Assembly (NCBI GenBank): GCA_033296885.1
Contig: MU863991.1
Location: forward strand, 54,568 to 118,567
Length of the DNA stretch: 64,000 nucleotides
Source: Triangularia verruculosa
Lineage: Eukaryota > Ascomycota > Sordariomycetes > Sordariales > Podosporaceae
Direction of reading: 5' to 3'
A program made the position numbers and the translations under genes. Under the pieces are notes generated by a model that did no database searches, was not told the origin of the DNA, and saw nothing but the letters and a program-made list of their open reading frames with translations. Each line of letters begins with the position of its first letter. Position 1 is the first letter of the stretch. Below, one piece after another: positions 10,764 to 22,490 of the stretch.

Positions 10764-11747
10764 CTACTGCCGAAGCTGATCAAACTGGCTTTGGAGAAAG
10801 TCGGCCTTGCTTTCCAACTCGCTGAACGCGCTGTGGAGCTCTGAAGCCCTGCGCTTGAAGGTGCCTTCCAGTTCGCTGAGCTTGCCGTCAACCTCGGAGC
10901 TCTTGCGCTTTCGCTGGGAGCGCCTGCTATTCAGCTCGTCATTCTCGCGTTTCAACTCGGTGTTCTTGTGTTTCAACTCGCTGTTCTTGCGCTTCCACTT
11001 ATCGAGCTTGCGTTGGAGTACTCCGTCCTTGCGGTATGACTTGTCGCGTTTGGATTTGGTTATCTTTTTCGTGGGAGCTGGTTCGATGACCCGGTTGACT
11101 TTGTCGCCAGTGACCTTCGCCCCAGAGGCACTCTTGTCGAAGAGTATCGAGCTGATATCATGGAAAGCTCCCTCATTCGCACCCCTGCCGATCGCCTTCT
11201 TACCGCGTGATGTTTCTCGTCTGCTGATTATGCCATCCACCTCAAATCTGCCAAAGCGTGTGGGCGGCAGCACGTTAAAGAACTGCGAGAAACCCATGAG
11301 CCGGAGTTTATACATGACGTCGGGTAGGATGGCCCCCCGTGGGTGGCAGAATCTGGATCCAATCATCTCAGCCCGGGTTAGAGGGCACGCAACCTCATAC
11401 CCTTCAGACCATCGTCGGTGTGCCTCCTCAATAGCTCGCTGGTAGCGTTCGATCACTGCGTTTTTATGCCAAGTTACAGTTTCTCCACCCGACGTGATCT
11501 TCGCGATCACGGTTAAGACGTCCTGGAAGGCTTCGGGGTGGGTTTGGAACTGATATCTAGCACGCCTGACAGCGCGGCCCACATCGATAGTAGCCCTATG
11601 GCCAACCTTCCGAAGTTCAGCTTCCCAAATAGCTTCAGTACCGGGAAAATCGTCAGGGTTGATGGTCAGAACCTCAGCAGCATCGTCAAGTTTGCCCTCA
11701 TCGCCAAAGTCACCGACGCCATTCTCCTGGACAGGCTGAGCAGACAT
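10764..11747 (-). CDS. Orphan coiled-coil protein, 327 aa
   Basis: A single exon with ATG at 11747. Residues 1-170 form an acidic then mixed domain (WEAELRKVGHRATIDVG, FGRFEVDGIISRRE) that I do not recognise. Residues about 215-235 are a basic, NLS-like stretch (KKITKSKRDKSYRKDG). The last ~95 residues form a strong heptad coiled coil with repeated KRKNSELKHKNTELKREN-type sequence and internal duplication, ending in a Gln-rich tail. A nuclear, dimerising protein is plausible. The gene sits between a MITE and a broken tRNA-Asn copy, in the least conserved-looking part of the first 25 kb, so it may be lineage-restricted. No intron or transcript evidence is available, so expression is not assured. 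Confidence 0.65.
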   Translation of the reverse strand: MSAQPVQENGVGDFGDEGKLDDAAEVLTINPDDFPGTEAIWEAELRKVGHRATIDVGRAVRRARYQFQTHPEAFQDVLTVIAKITSGGETVTWHKNAVIERYQRAIEEAHRRWSEGYEVACPLTRAEMIGSRFCHPRGAILPDVMYKLRLMGFSQFFNVLPPTRFGRFEVDGIISRRETSRGKKAIGRGANEGAFHDISSILFDKSASGAKVTGDKVNRVIEPAPTKKITKSKRDKSYRKDGVLQRKLDKWKRKNSELKHKNTELKRENDELNSRRSQRKRKSSEVDGKLSELEGTFKRRASELHSAFSELESKADFLQSQFDQLRQ

Positions 11748-13127
11748 CGTGAGCGTGGTGATTTATGTCCTGCCAAAGTTAGTACTAAGGCACCAAGCCT
11801 TCGTATCAAAGCACGTTCTCCCGGTCGTGTTGACATACCAAACGTTCGTTCTTCACGACGTCGTCAGCGTACTTGTGTCTGCCTTCAGTTGCCAACCCGG
11901 TCTGCAGATGCGAGTGAGAGCGACAATGCGGTTGGTAATGATAACTTTGACGATCAAGACGGTTGTCCGATACTTCGAAACGATTGCAATGGTGCTGAGT
12001 TGCCACCTGAATCGTGGCTTTGGGGAATGAGAGAGCCCACGATCTGGTGGGGAGACAGTGGTGTGGGAGAAAAGAAAAAGGCCTGGCAGGGCTGGGAAAG
12101 ACATGTATTTATACCTTTACCTCTCAGATCCCAGACCACAGGCAGAAACCAGACATTTCCACCATCAGGTAGTTGCCAGACGCGAATATGGAAATTACCT
12201 CCTCGCTCCTGCCTCCTTGATGGGGTTTCTTCTTCGTTGCCTGGCTAGGTCAGTTTCCTAGGTTTTCAGTGACATCTACTCGGCAACGCCCAAATACCTA
12301 CCTCAGTGGATATCCCCCATTAATCTAGCCCCCCGAGGAAAAGTAAACCCTTCGCTACTTCCAGCTGAAGCTTCCTCGGCTTTTCGAACTGTCTAGCCGC
12401 CCCTTACTTTTCCAGGCTCATGATAACACAACACCAAGTATGATCTCGAGAGAATCTGGCAGTGACATGAATTTCACCAAGACCGAGAACCCCAATGCCA
12501 GATCTCAGGCCACCAGCTATCTCAATCAAATAGCCATCCATAGCCATGGCGTTAGCAAACGCCGAATCATCTCTCGCCGCTCTTCTCAGACTGACACCGT
12601 TCCAAGACAAAGTAAACACTACCCCCTGAATCGCCCCCCCACTCCACCCCCTAAATTATCCACAAACAAAAAGCGTCATTCTTGCTCCATTCTCAACTAA
12701 AAGCCAATATCCTCTGTGGCGCAATTGGCTAGCGCGTCTGACTGTTAATCAGGAGGTTGGAAGTAAGAACGAGATATTCTTCGAACTTTTTGGGGTTCCA
12801 TATCCACGATGCCAGCTAGCAGTCCTGTGTCTTGATTTATAAGGAGTCAAGTATGCCAATGTGGATGATTCAAATCCCTACTTTTCTCAAAAGACTTGAT
12901 CTTGTCGCACCTTTCGAATTGTGTTTTAGTACTCGTGTCAGGAAAAACGATCAGGTTTATGTAGGTCAATTCAAGACTTAGCATCCCCTCACTTTTCCCG
13001 CAACAAACTAGCTTTCCACTTCTCGTTCTACCTCTTCAACCTGATTGGCAAACCGCACCCCATTATTCTTCCCCTTCCTCCCTCGTCTCCTCCCCCTTTT
13101 GTTCTTGACACCGAGCCCCTCATTGCT
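11748..13127. other. Intergenic region with tRNA-Asn remnant
   Basis: 1.4 kb between the 5' end of the coiled-coil gene and the 3' end of the OSH1-like gene. It contains the truncated tRNA-Asn at 12710. I see no protein gene that I can support; plus-strand open frames at 11.5-12.2 kb mirror the minus-strand gene or are short. Confidence 0.5.
12710..12764 (+). pseudogene. Truncated tRNA-Asn(GUU) copy
   Basis: 55 nt identical to nucleotides 1-55 of the intact tRNA-Asn at 36959 and 22951, including the acceptor 5' strand, D-arm, complete GTT anticodon arm and the 5' half of the T-stem. Identity then stops inside the T-loop/B-box. The following bases (AAGAACGAGATATT) do not pair. About 15 bp further on, a stretch TTCGAACTTTTTGGGG resembles the missing 3' end with several C-to-T and G-to-A changes. 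With a broken T-arm and B-box it should be neither transcribed nor folded normally. Confidence 0.85.
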
Positions 13128-16100
13128 CTACTCAAAGATAGGCTCCAACCCCGTCCAAGCTTCTTCATAGCTCCCCTCCGGCCCGGCCTTCTGCCTCCTC
13201 TTCCAATACTCCCCATTAAACTGCCAGTACTCCTCTCCTGTAATCTCACACTTCGCCTTGGTAAACCAAGCCGGCTGGAACTCCTCTCCCTTCGCCTCCC
13301 TCTCCCTCCTTCTCGCTCTTTGCGCCTCCTCCAACCTGTTCTTCTCTGTGGCCGCAAAGTCGTACTCACCATCTTCCATCGCTCTCTGATCCGGCCTGAG
13401 TCTTGAATCCGTTGGCGCAATCCAAGGGCGGAGTTTATCGTCGATGTGGTTAAATGTCAAGACGAATGGGGTAAGGTTGAAAGGAATCCCTTCTGGCCTA
13501 GGGTTGGCCTGCCAGATGAGGAAGGCCTTATTGGGGTCGGCGGAGGTGAGACTGCCGCGGTAAATAGACCCAGAGTCACCGCCCGCCGGCTCTTCAACTG
13601 TGGCTTCGTAGCCTGGCGTGAAACGGGCGTAGATCTTGGAGTTCCACCTGCCTCCCAAGCTGAAACGAACGCGGCCATCGGCATCAACGACCTTTCCGGT
13701 GAGGAGATAGGCGCTGGATGCCTTCCAGCCACGAGCCTTGAATTCAATATGGCAGACTTCGCCCGTGGTATGGTTTGTGATCTCCATTGGCCCATAGTTG
13801 TCGACGACTGGGTTGCCGGTCATGATACCCACAACCGAAGAGGTGACCTTGCGCCAAGTGTAGAAGTCCTCCTTGCCACCATGTGTCGGGCGCAGCTTGA
13901 GGAACCAGGTACCCAGAGGATTGATATCGAAGGAGCGGCCGTAGAATTTTGACTTGACCGAGGATTCACCGTAGTACGTCCACTTGGGCGACTCAGCCCA
14001 AGCGGCACCGATAGGTGGATGATGGCTGACCTGCTCGATGAAGAAGCGATAGTTTTTGTCGGGTCTGACGTACTCGAACGTCTCACCAAGCAGAGGGTTG
14101 AAGGGCTTGGCCACACGACCAATGGTTGAGGCATATTCACTGGCAGCAAAGGCGGAGACATAGAGCAAGCGCTCAATCGAATCAGTACGGTCGGCGGCAA
14201 GATCCAAAAGATCGGCATACTCCATGTCTTCGCCGCAGCGATAGAGAAGCGAGGTAGGCTCGTTGAAAGATACGGGAAGAGTCATTTTGGTCATATCCTT
14301 TCCGATCATAGATTTCAAGATGCCCTGTATCTGTTAGTGTCCAAGTTCTCAAGGTTAATCATAGCCAGTAACTTACCCATAGCGAAATCTTTGGCCGGTT
14401 GTCTGCTTCCATCTTCAAACGAGTCCGAATACCATTTTCATAACCCTTGAAGGCATCGCTGACGTCATAAGCGTCCGAAACAACGATCTGGTTTTCGGTC
14501 TTGGTTTCAGTGACCTCGGACGGCGGCAGCTGCGATACTTCGACTTGGCCGGCATCAACTGCATCGAAGAACTCCTCCTCGTCGGACTCCGAGTCCGAGA
14601 TGTCGGCAATCTGGGTAATCACCGTCTCACGTCTTGAGAGACCCCCAAGAGTGGGTGACTTTGCGCTGGCAGAGTCTACCGCTGGCTCTTGAGCACTGTC
14701 CTGAGGGGCGGTGACAGCTGCGATGGTCGGGGTGGCAGTGGCGGAGGTAGAAGCGACAGGTGGTGGCAGTGTCTGACTCTCGTCGAGGATGCCCGTCTCG
14801 ACTGCCTGCTTGAGAATTCGCTTCGTGGCTTTCCGTTTAGCCTCCGCTTCGCTGACGCGGGCCTCGAGCGCCTCTTGTTCCTTGGCCACTTGAGCCATGC
14901 TCTCTTCCCACATCCGGCGCATTTCGCTTTCGCGGTCAAGACGATACTGCCAGTATGCATCGCGGTCCTTAGAGATGCGCAGAAGATCGCCAATGAGCCC
15001 AGTGAGCGAGCGGATAGCGGCATCATAAGTCGACAGAGCTTGCGAGGCTTTGGGGTCACCAAGAGTCAGACTGGGATTCTTGCTCGCCTCCTGAAGCAGT
15101 GCAGACGTGACATGGGCCATGGTGTCGAGCTGCAGCTTAGCTGATTGGGCAGTGATGTTGAAAGCGTCCTTATTCACCGGCGGAGCATCCTGCCCACTCG
15201 AGCCCTCGCCGTAATCATCATCTTCATAATCGCCCTCGCCATGGTGATCGGTCTTGCCAGCTTCCGTAGCCGCGTCGGCAAACTCATCATCATCGTGGCT
15301 ATCCGCTCCGGGAAGTCCGCTTTTGTGAGACTTGCCAGAAGACTGCATCCGAGAAAGTTGAATACTGCCGCGAGGTTCAACGTAACTCGCATTTTCGCTG
15401 GGCGGCTCCGAGATACTTGTGCCAGAGATCTCGGCTTTGGCTTGCTTCAGCAACTCGGCGTTATGCGCCCGCTGTCTCTCTTCCTCCTTGGCCTGGTCTT
15501 TCGTCCACTGAATCGAGTTGTTGAGGGCCCAGAACCAGCGCTTAGCTTCGACTTCGTGATTTGCCTTGAGTGTGTATTTGACCGAAGACTTGCCAAAGAT
15601 TTCGAACTTGGTCTTCTCGTCTGCGCTCATGTGTAGCTTGGCAATGCGCATGTTGATAGCACCGCGGCAGGCTGACCCTGCATCATCCTGGTGCTTGTAG
15701 TAACTCAACACTCCATCTTCCAAGACAAACCAGCGGAGCTGATACCCCTTCCTGTAGTTGGTCCACTTCTTGAGGTAGCCCTTCATTTCACGCGCCTCCC
15801 GACCGGCAAGCGGATCGCCAGGAGTCGCTGTGATTACACCTTGGGCAGCAGATCCCAGAACAGCCTTCTCTTGAATGCCCCTTTGTGCTGCCACGGCAGC
15901 CGGCGACTTCTTGAGCATGGCACGGGTAATCTCATCCTTGGTTACATCTTGGGGAAGCTTGCCCTTGCGATCTCGGCGGAAGGGGTCGGCGCCGTGCAAG
16001 AGCAAGACCTGGATTAAACGAGTGTTCTTGCTGCGGGCCGCTTCGTGCAAAAGTGTACCGCCAGCCTGAACTGTAACTGGATCTGTAGAAAATTCGGTAC

Positions 16101-17099
16101 TGTTGATGTCCAACACGGTCTTGAAGCGGGGTTCCTCCAGCACCTGTTCCAGAACCTTGAATTCGCCATGTAGAATTAGATCCTGCACCTGCCTGATCTT
16201 GTTTTCAGCAAACAGAGATCTCGACAGTTGCAGCTGTTGGAAGATCTCGGGGTTGCGGGCGAGGTCGATGGGGAGACGGCCTTGATTGTTAGCGATGGCA
16301 TCGTTGATCTCCTTATTCTCTAGGAGCAAACGAACGACATGGCTGCGACCCTGGGCTGCCGCGATGTGGAGCGGGGTATTTCCGTCCTTATCACGAGCAT
16401 TGATGTCGAGAGACCCCGCGCCGTCAGACAGAACGTATTCAACAACAGGCTGTTCAGCGCACTGGATGGCGAGGTGGAGTATTGTGGTATCGTCGAGAGG
16501 CCCGGTTGTCGTGTTGAAGGACGAGGTACTTGTGCGGGGACCTCCTTCGGCACTGTCGCGAATAGCTTTGGAAATCGAGGCGGTGTCGCCGTTGCGGAGG
16601 GCTTCGACGATTCGGAACTTTCGAACGGATGATTCGAGGGAAACCCCCTTGTCCAGTGGGTTAGGGGACTTAGCCCCGCCAACCGAAGGGGCATTGTGTG
16701 ACGGTGTGCGACCCATGGTGCTTCCAGAAACCGAAAGCCTCGAGCTGTGGCCTTTAGAATGTTGATGGGCGCTGGTCAGCGATGCCTGGGAGGTCGCTGT
16801 GGTCGTACCGCCAGCTAGACCGGAGGTGCCCGCGCCTGTATCTTCCACCGAAGCCGTAGACATGTCGTCGTCGCCACCACTGCCAGTAGCTTTGCGTCTC
16901 AAGAGTGAAAGGGCAGATGATTTCGTCCGTCGATGACCACTAGAGGTAACAAATAGTCTGTCAGCAGATTGTCTAGCCACATGAGGGCCCAAAGTGCAGC
17001 CAACGCAAAGCAGGTGCTGGAGCTCAAAGCAATGGAATTTCCAACGGAGTTTCTTAGCAGGGTGGATTGTCAGTCTTACCTCTCCCCCGCGTCCGACAT
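13128..17099 (-). CDS. Oxysterol-binding protein, OSH1/SWH1 type (ankyrin-PH-FFAT-ORD)
   Basis: Three exons, 17099-17080, 16939-14377 and 14324-13128, give 1,259 aa. The first exon codes only MSDAGE plus two bases. Introns are 140 and 53 nt. Domains in order: disordered Ser-rich N-terminus; ankyrin repeats about 110-360 (DKDGNTPLHIAAAQGRSHVV, TLLHEAARSKNTRLIQVLLL); PH domain about 390-487 (MKGYLKKWTNYRKGYQLRWF); a coiled segment; an FFAT-like motif EFFDAVD in an acidic context; and a C-terminal OSBP-related domain with the family signature EQVSHHPP. This is the full Osh1/Osh2 layout. Such proteins move sterols and phosphoinositides at membrane contact sites. The PH and ankyrin parts bind Golgi or nucleus-vacuole junction partners, and FFAT binds ER VAP proteins (Scs2). 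Confidence 0.93.
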
Positions 17100-18257
17100 G
17101 ACGGCAAATTGGGTTCAAGCTATGAGCTTCTAGAGGCTAGCAACGGTCGTGAACGTGCGGTCGGGCGGCTAATGAGGGCACTTGTGGGCTGTTGCTCGTG
17201 TGCCCGTGGTGCCGAGCTCGGGGATGGCACCGTCGAGGAAGAACTGACAGATATCACTTATTTCAAACAATAAACAGCTACGAATACTTCTCGTAGAGAC
17301 GGAGGGTCGGGCTTGGGCTCGCAATCAAGCAATCAAGGGGTGGAGGTCGACTGGAGTGGAGCGGAGTTGTCGCTTTTGACCAGCATGGCCGCATTTCACT
17401 GCATCCCTGGCCCACGATGCCAAATGACGTTGACCGTCTGGAATCCTGTTGCCCCGCCCCCCCTTCACGTGTTCCCAAGCTTCTGACAAGGTGACAGGCT
17501 AGCCAGGCGGGGATGAGTGCGCTGTTAGCGGTGGGGTTTAGCGGGGTGAGGCGCTGAAACCTGTGCCTAGGGTTCCCAAACACGTCGGGGCCACTTTCAC
17601 CTTTGATAAGGTCTGGCCCAAAATAGCATCTTTGTCTGATAATTATGCTTGTAACCACTGATCAGCCAGGTTCGTAGGATACAACACTTCGATGTTGATG
17701 AGCGCAAAGAGAAGATCGAAATCCAAGAGTCATGATCAAACACCAACTTCAAAGCATCCAGTCCCAGATCAACTGTTGTGCTTAATGATTGAACAGACCA
17801 AGGGTGGTATTCTTTTATCGAAGCCCCCCTTTCGGTATTCAGTTAACCAAATTCAGGGTCTAGGACCAGGTTCCTCCACTGGCAGGGTTGACAATGGCAT
17901 TGGGGCGTGCTAGGGCAGAGCAGGAATGGCACGGCTGTTGCCGACCGAACTTCTTCCCTGACGGGCTGCCAGCACCGAGGAGCCTCGGTAAAATCGACTT
18001 TTGGATTACCTACTTCGTATCTCCAATCGATCAACGCCCAGGACGCGCTTGTTCATTTAAAAGAAGGTATTGGGCCTCTGTCCTGTGATATCAGTGTTCG
18101 CTTTATCTTGTTGACTTGTGTTTCCTCCTCTCTGTGTCCTTTTGTCTGTTTTATACGCCGCGCGACCGCCCCCCGAATCCTCAGTCTCATACATCCCCTC
18201 TTGGTTGCATTTCGTCACCTGTAAAAGGGCACGGCGAGAAACTCCGAGCCGCACAAC
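17100..18257. other. Divergent intergenic region
   Basis: 1.16 kb shared upstream DNA between the OSH1-like gene (-) and the thioesterase (+). No supported gene. Confidence 0.5.
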
Positions 18258-19547
18258 ATGGAGAACCGCGCAACACTGCTCCGGCCGCCGCCTCCCGACC
18301 CAAACAAGGCGCCCATTGAGAATGTCTTGGAAGTAACAGAGCTGGCTGTGTTAGGTCCTGTAAGTTGAGAGTGGCTGGCTTGCCGACGGCAAGATATGGA
18401 TTCTCATCTCACCTCACCGCTTTGTGTTGCGCCTTGGCTTGGCCATGAGAATCACACAAACCGGGATATCTTCCCCGCCGGGCTCATCGCCATAAGCCAC
18501 CAGACATGCTAACCCCCGATCTCAGAACATCTTCACCAATGCCCGAAAGCCCTGGCATCCTCCGGGAGCCCGTGGCATATATGGCGGCGCCGTGATTGCC
18601 ATGTGTCTGGCCGCCGCCCAACGCACCGTAGCCGACGATTTCCTCCCTCACTCCTGTCACTGCTACTTCCTTTTGGCCGGCGCTTCAAACCTCCCTATTC
18701 TCTTCCACGTTGAGCAAGTCCGCGACGGCCGCTCGTTCGCGACCCGCACTGTCCAAGCCCGCCAAAGGGGTCGCTGCATCTTCACCACCACCATCTCCTT
18801 CGTCAAGGATGGCTCCTCAGGCCCTGCGGGAACACAAGTCTCCCACTCCAGCGCCATGCCAATCGATCCCGCCACGAAACTCCCTGTCCAACCCCCACCT
18901 GACGACTACGATGGCGAACCTCCGTCCATGGCTCAAGGCCCCTTCCAAGGAACCCAAATTCAGATCTTGTCCCCCAGCGGCACCTCCACCGATCCCCGCG
19001 ACAAGAAGACCAGACAATGGCTCCGCTCAAGAGGGAAAATCACCGGTGGCACTGCCGCTCATCTTGAAGCCTTGGCCTACATCAGCGACAGCTACTTCAT
19101 CGGCACCGTTACCAGGCTCCACAATCTGTGGCGGTTCCCCAACTTCAAGCCAGAAGATTTCGACAAGTTGAAGCCGGAAATGCAAGAAAGGGTGAGGATA
19201 CTGCACCAGTGGGAGGGAATGGGTGATGACCCGAGGGATATGGCGGGGAGGCCGACGCTGGGGATGATGGTGAGCTTGGACCACACTATTTACTTCCACG
19301 AGCCGAAGAGGGTGAAGGCGGATGAGTGGATGATGAATGAGATGGAGAGCCCGTGGGCGGGCGATGGCAGGGGCGTAGTGATGCAGAAGATCTTTGCAAA
19401 GGATGGGACGTTGCTGGCTACTTGTGTGCAAGAGGTGAGTTTTATTGTTTGACACCAGCTTGCGTTTGGACCAATGCTGACATTTTGTGATAGGGCCTCG
19501 TTCGATTACAACCTCCTGAAAAGGAAGCGAAGGATTCCAAGCTGTAG
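18258..19547 (+). CDS. Peroxisomal acyl-CoA thioesterase (TesB/ACOT8 type)
   Basis: Three exons, 18258-18359, 18526-19434 and 19494-19547, give 354 aa; introns 166 and 59 nt, all phase 0. The protein is a double hot-dog thioesterase of the TesB family. It has the N-terminal block ARKPWHPPGARGIYGG and the C-terminal block SLDHTIYFHEP...DEWMMNEMESPWAGDGRG, followed by the QEG element that carries the family's catalytic Gln (Gln336 here). The last three residues are SKL, a perfect type 1 peroxisomal targeting signal encoded by the 18-codon last exon. Role: hydrolysis of acyl-CoA to free acid and CoA in the peroxisome, balancing beta-oxidation and CoA pools. Retaining intron 2 would replace GLVR...SKL with VSFIV and a stop (342 aa), removing the targeting signal but keeping the predicted catalytic residues. 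Confidence 0.9.
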
Positions 19548-20375
19548 AGCTACGATGATGATGATGATGATAATAATGCGCGGTTGGGTAGATATTTTGT
19601 TGCATCTGTGAGCATAGAGAGAGGGAGCCCTCTGATAATTTGACTATAGTTCTGTTCAACGTGGCCAAGCGAGAATGTCAGTGACAGCTGCGAGGAGAGG
19701 ATGAGGTCATGGGCAGCTGCCGAACAGTGAGCAGTGACCACATCGAAGGAGCAACTCCCACGAGCAGGGGCCTTATATATTGGGTCCCTGCACCTTTCTT
19801 TCACCGAACGTGTACACCCAATCTAAGTGGACAACTAGATGGCTTAGCGGTATTGGGAGTCGTGGGCTTCGTCGTGGAAGACTGGCCTTTGGCCAAACGG
19901 CACAGCCCCCGTTCGGAACGAAGTTAAACCCTCATTTGAGGATTTTCGTAGCCAGCTTCCCTTCCCACTAGAGAGTGACCTGGTGAGCTTTTTGTATTTT
20001 AATCCATAATCTTTTCCATAATCTTTTGTTTTTTTTAAAAAAAAATATCAGTAATTGCCAAATAGGTGATGCATATATTGTCTTATCTGCTAGGGAATGT
20101 TGTGGCCGTGATGCTTGATACTGATAGCAGTGGTGGTGAGGAAGTAAACAAACATTGGGGGACGCGCCGTGATTGCCAGCGACATCACAGTCCCAGTTCG
20201 TCCGACTTCCGCAAATAGCGACGCATTGCATTTTTCTCAACGTCATCGAGCAGAATACTACTTGACAACATAGATATAAACAAGCTCTCTATCAATAAAA
20301 AATGTACGGGAATCAGTACCATTAAGGTATAACGCCAAAATCTATCCATAAATACCCACCAAACCCATCCTAAAT
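19548..20375. other. Convergent intergenic region
   Basis: 3' flanks of the thioesterase (+) and phytoene desaturase (-). It holds a short GAT/AAT trinucleotide run at 19554-19578 and a T8A9-like tract near 20030. No supported gene. Confidence 0.5.
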
Positions 20376-22304
20376 TTACCAATCCCCCCCAACAAACCTC
20401 GCCCCGGTGCTATAAGCAGCTGGCCCAGAGAGATACACTACAACCGTGAACAAAAACCCAATAATCGCCCACAAGAACAGATTCCAATCATCCGTCCACA
20501 GTGGCTTCCTCACCAGATCCAACGCCCCACCCCTCTTGTTATTCCCCTGCTTAGCCTTAACATCCCCCCTCCACTGCTTGAGCGGCTCCCACGGTACCTC
20601 CATCTTCTTATCCCCCAAGATCTGCTCAGCCGTGATCTTCGCCCCCGCCAGTACAATCGGCACGCCCGTTCCCGGATGCGTGCTAGCACCGACAAAGTAC
20701 GCGTTCTTGACCCCCTCGGCTCTCGTTCTCGGACGAAAGGAAAGGACATTAAAGAAAGAATGGGAAAGACCGAGGATGGCCCCGCGGTCGAGGTTGAACT
20801 TCTTTTGCCATTCCGGCGGCGAGTTGATCGTCTCTTCCATGATGAGAGACTCCAGATTGGTGAGGCCGGTGCGCTTCTCGACCGTGGCGAGGACGGCCTT
20901 TTTGGCGGCGGCGACGAGGGATGGCCAGCTGGAGGCTGGGTGGGTGTTGGAGAGGTGGCCGACGGGGATGAGGCAGATTACCGCGTCCTTGTCTGGCGGC
21001 GCGGCGGTTGGGTCGACGCGGGAGGGGACGTTGACGTACTGTGACACGGGTTAGTAGCTGCTATTGGGACATAATTAAGGGGGGAGCGTACGAAAGAAGG
21101 GTCAGAGGGGAGGGTGTGGCGCTTGAAGATGGCGTCAAAGGACTCCTTATATTCATCCGCGAGGAAGATGTTGTGGGTTCCTAGCTCTGGGATCTTTTTG
21201 GAGAAACTCCAGTAGAAGGAGATGGAGCTGCAGGAGGCTTCACGCTTGGACAAGTCCTGGGCGTAGGAGGTGATCGTTGGACCGACGGATTTATTCTCTT
21301 GTGGGAAGAGATTGTTGTAGGCGTAGACGAGGTCAGCGTTGACGATAACGAGATCTGCCTCGAGCTTCTCGCCTGATTCCAACAGGACGCCAGTGGCAGT
21401 TTTGCCATCTAACCCGCCAGTCAGGACCTTCGATACGGGGGTGTTGAGGCGGTATTGTACGCCTAGGCGACCGCCGATGCGTTCAAGAGCTGCGAGAACG
21501 GTTTGGAAACCGCCTTTGGGATACCAGATGCCCTCGGCCAACTCGGTGTACTGCAGGAGACTGTAGGTACTGGGGGCGTCATAGGGGGACATTCCCATGT
21601 ACATGGTTGCGAAAGTGAATACTCTCCGGAGGCGATCAGACCAGAAGTACCTGGTGGTTCTGCTCCAGATGCTTTCGAGCGGGTGTAGTGCAATAGTGGG
21701 TGCTACAAAGGTAGGATTGGCAAGTTGGGCGTGGTTTGTGAAGTTGCGGTGCAGAACATGCTGCAAACTTATCTCGTAATGTCCATGAGCTTCTGCCAGC
21801 CAGGCGAGATACCGTTGAAAGCCATCAGGTCCCTCCCATTTCTCGATCTCACGCTTCATAGCAGCCGTGTCGGTGCTGCTCCTGAAGACGGCGCCATCAG
21901 AAAACCAGATCTAGGCAGTGTTAGTTTGCTATCAATAGCTTTGTGACAGGGAGTACAAACATCGTAATTGGGGAAGCATTGTAGCAATTCGACGCCTTCA
22001 GCCTCAAGCGTGGTGCCAAAGTCGGCAAAAGTCTCACGGAACAAGTTTGGTAACAGCAGCAACGAAGGACCTTGATCGAATCGAAACCCAGCTTTGGACC
22101 TGAAGATACTGCATCGGCCACCAGTGAAGTCGTTCTTCTCCAGAACCGTGACGTTCAAGCCCGCCTTTGCCAAACGAGCGGAAATGGCAATTCCACCAGC
22201 TCCGGCGCCTGTAGTGGTGGTGTAAGTCAGCTTGTCATGTCTCACATCCCAGGTAAGTTGATCTCACCAATGACAATAGCGCTCCGCGGCTTCTCGTTGG
22301 CCAT
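20376..22304 (-). CDS. al-1: Phytoene desaturase (albino-1 / carB type)
   Basis: Four exons, 22304-22268, 22208-21961, 21910-21092 and 21038-20376, give 588 aa; introns 59, 50 and 53 nt. One donor is the unusual GTTTGT, but the spliced reading NYDIWFSDGAVF supports it. The N-terminal FAD dinucleotide-binding motif VIGAGAGGIAISARLA is followed by ENDFTGGRCS-like carotenoid-desaturase sequence (EKNDFTGGRC) and FDQGPSLLLLP. The C-terminal half has VGASTHPGTGVPIVL, the bacterial-type carotenoid desaturase signature. A C-terminal transmembrane anchor (LFLWAIIGFLFTVVVYLSG) completes the usual fungal form; length is close to N. crassa AL-1. It dehydrogenates phytoene stepwise to lycopene and 3,4-didehydrolycopene for neurosporaxanthin/torulene. 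In Neurospora the gene is induced by blue light through the White Collar complex. Confidence 0.96.
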
Positions 22305-22484
22305 CTTTACCTGCAGTAAAGTGACAAGACGGCAAAAATGAATGAAAAAAAGAAGTGAACGGCAAGCAAGCTGATTCCCAAATGGATAATGATTCGAGAC
22401 TGTGCACTATGAATGTAGCTCACAAGACGGCGCAACCAGCTAACATCTAGCAACGCTGCTTGAATGCTTCCTCAACGGCCGCCG

Positions 22485-22490
22485 GATCGA
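22485..22490. promoter_or_regulatory. Candidate White Collar (light-response) site GATCGA
   Basis: GATCGA about 180 bp upstream of the phytoene desaturase start codon. GATC-type hexamers are enriched in White Collar complex targets in Neurospora. The motif alone is short, so the call is tentative. Confidence 0.35.

Noticed and set aside
12810..12885. Possible second tRNA-like fold after the broken tRNA-Asn (B-box-like GATTCAAATCC)
   Set aside because: Anticodon loop would be 11 nt and acceptor stem does not pair; coincidental resemblance.
18200..22304. Idea of a carotenoid gene cluster around phytoene desaturase
   Set aside because: Neighbours are a thioesterase, OSH1-type protein and myosin; no phytoene synthase, cleavage oxygenase or opsin in the window.
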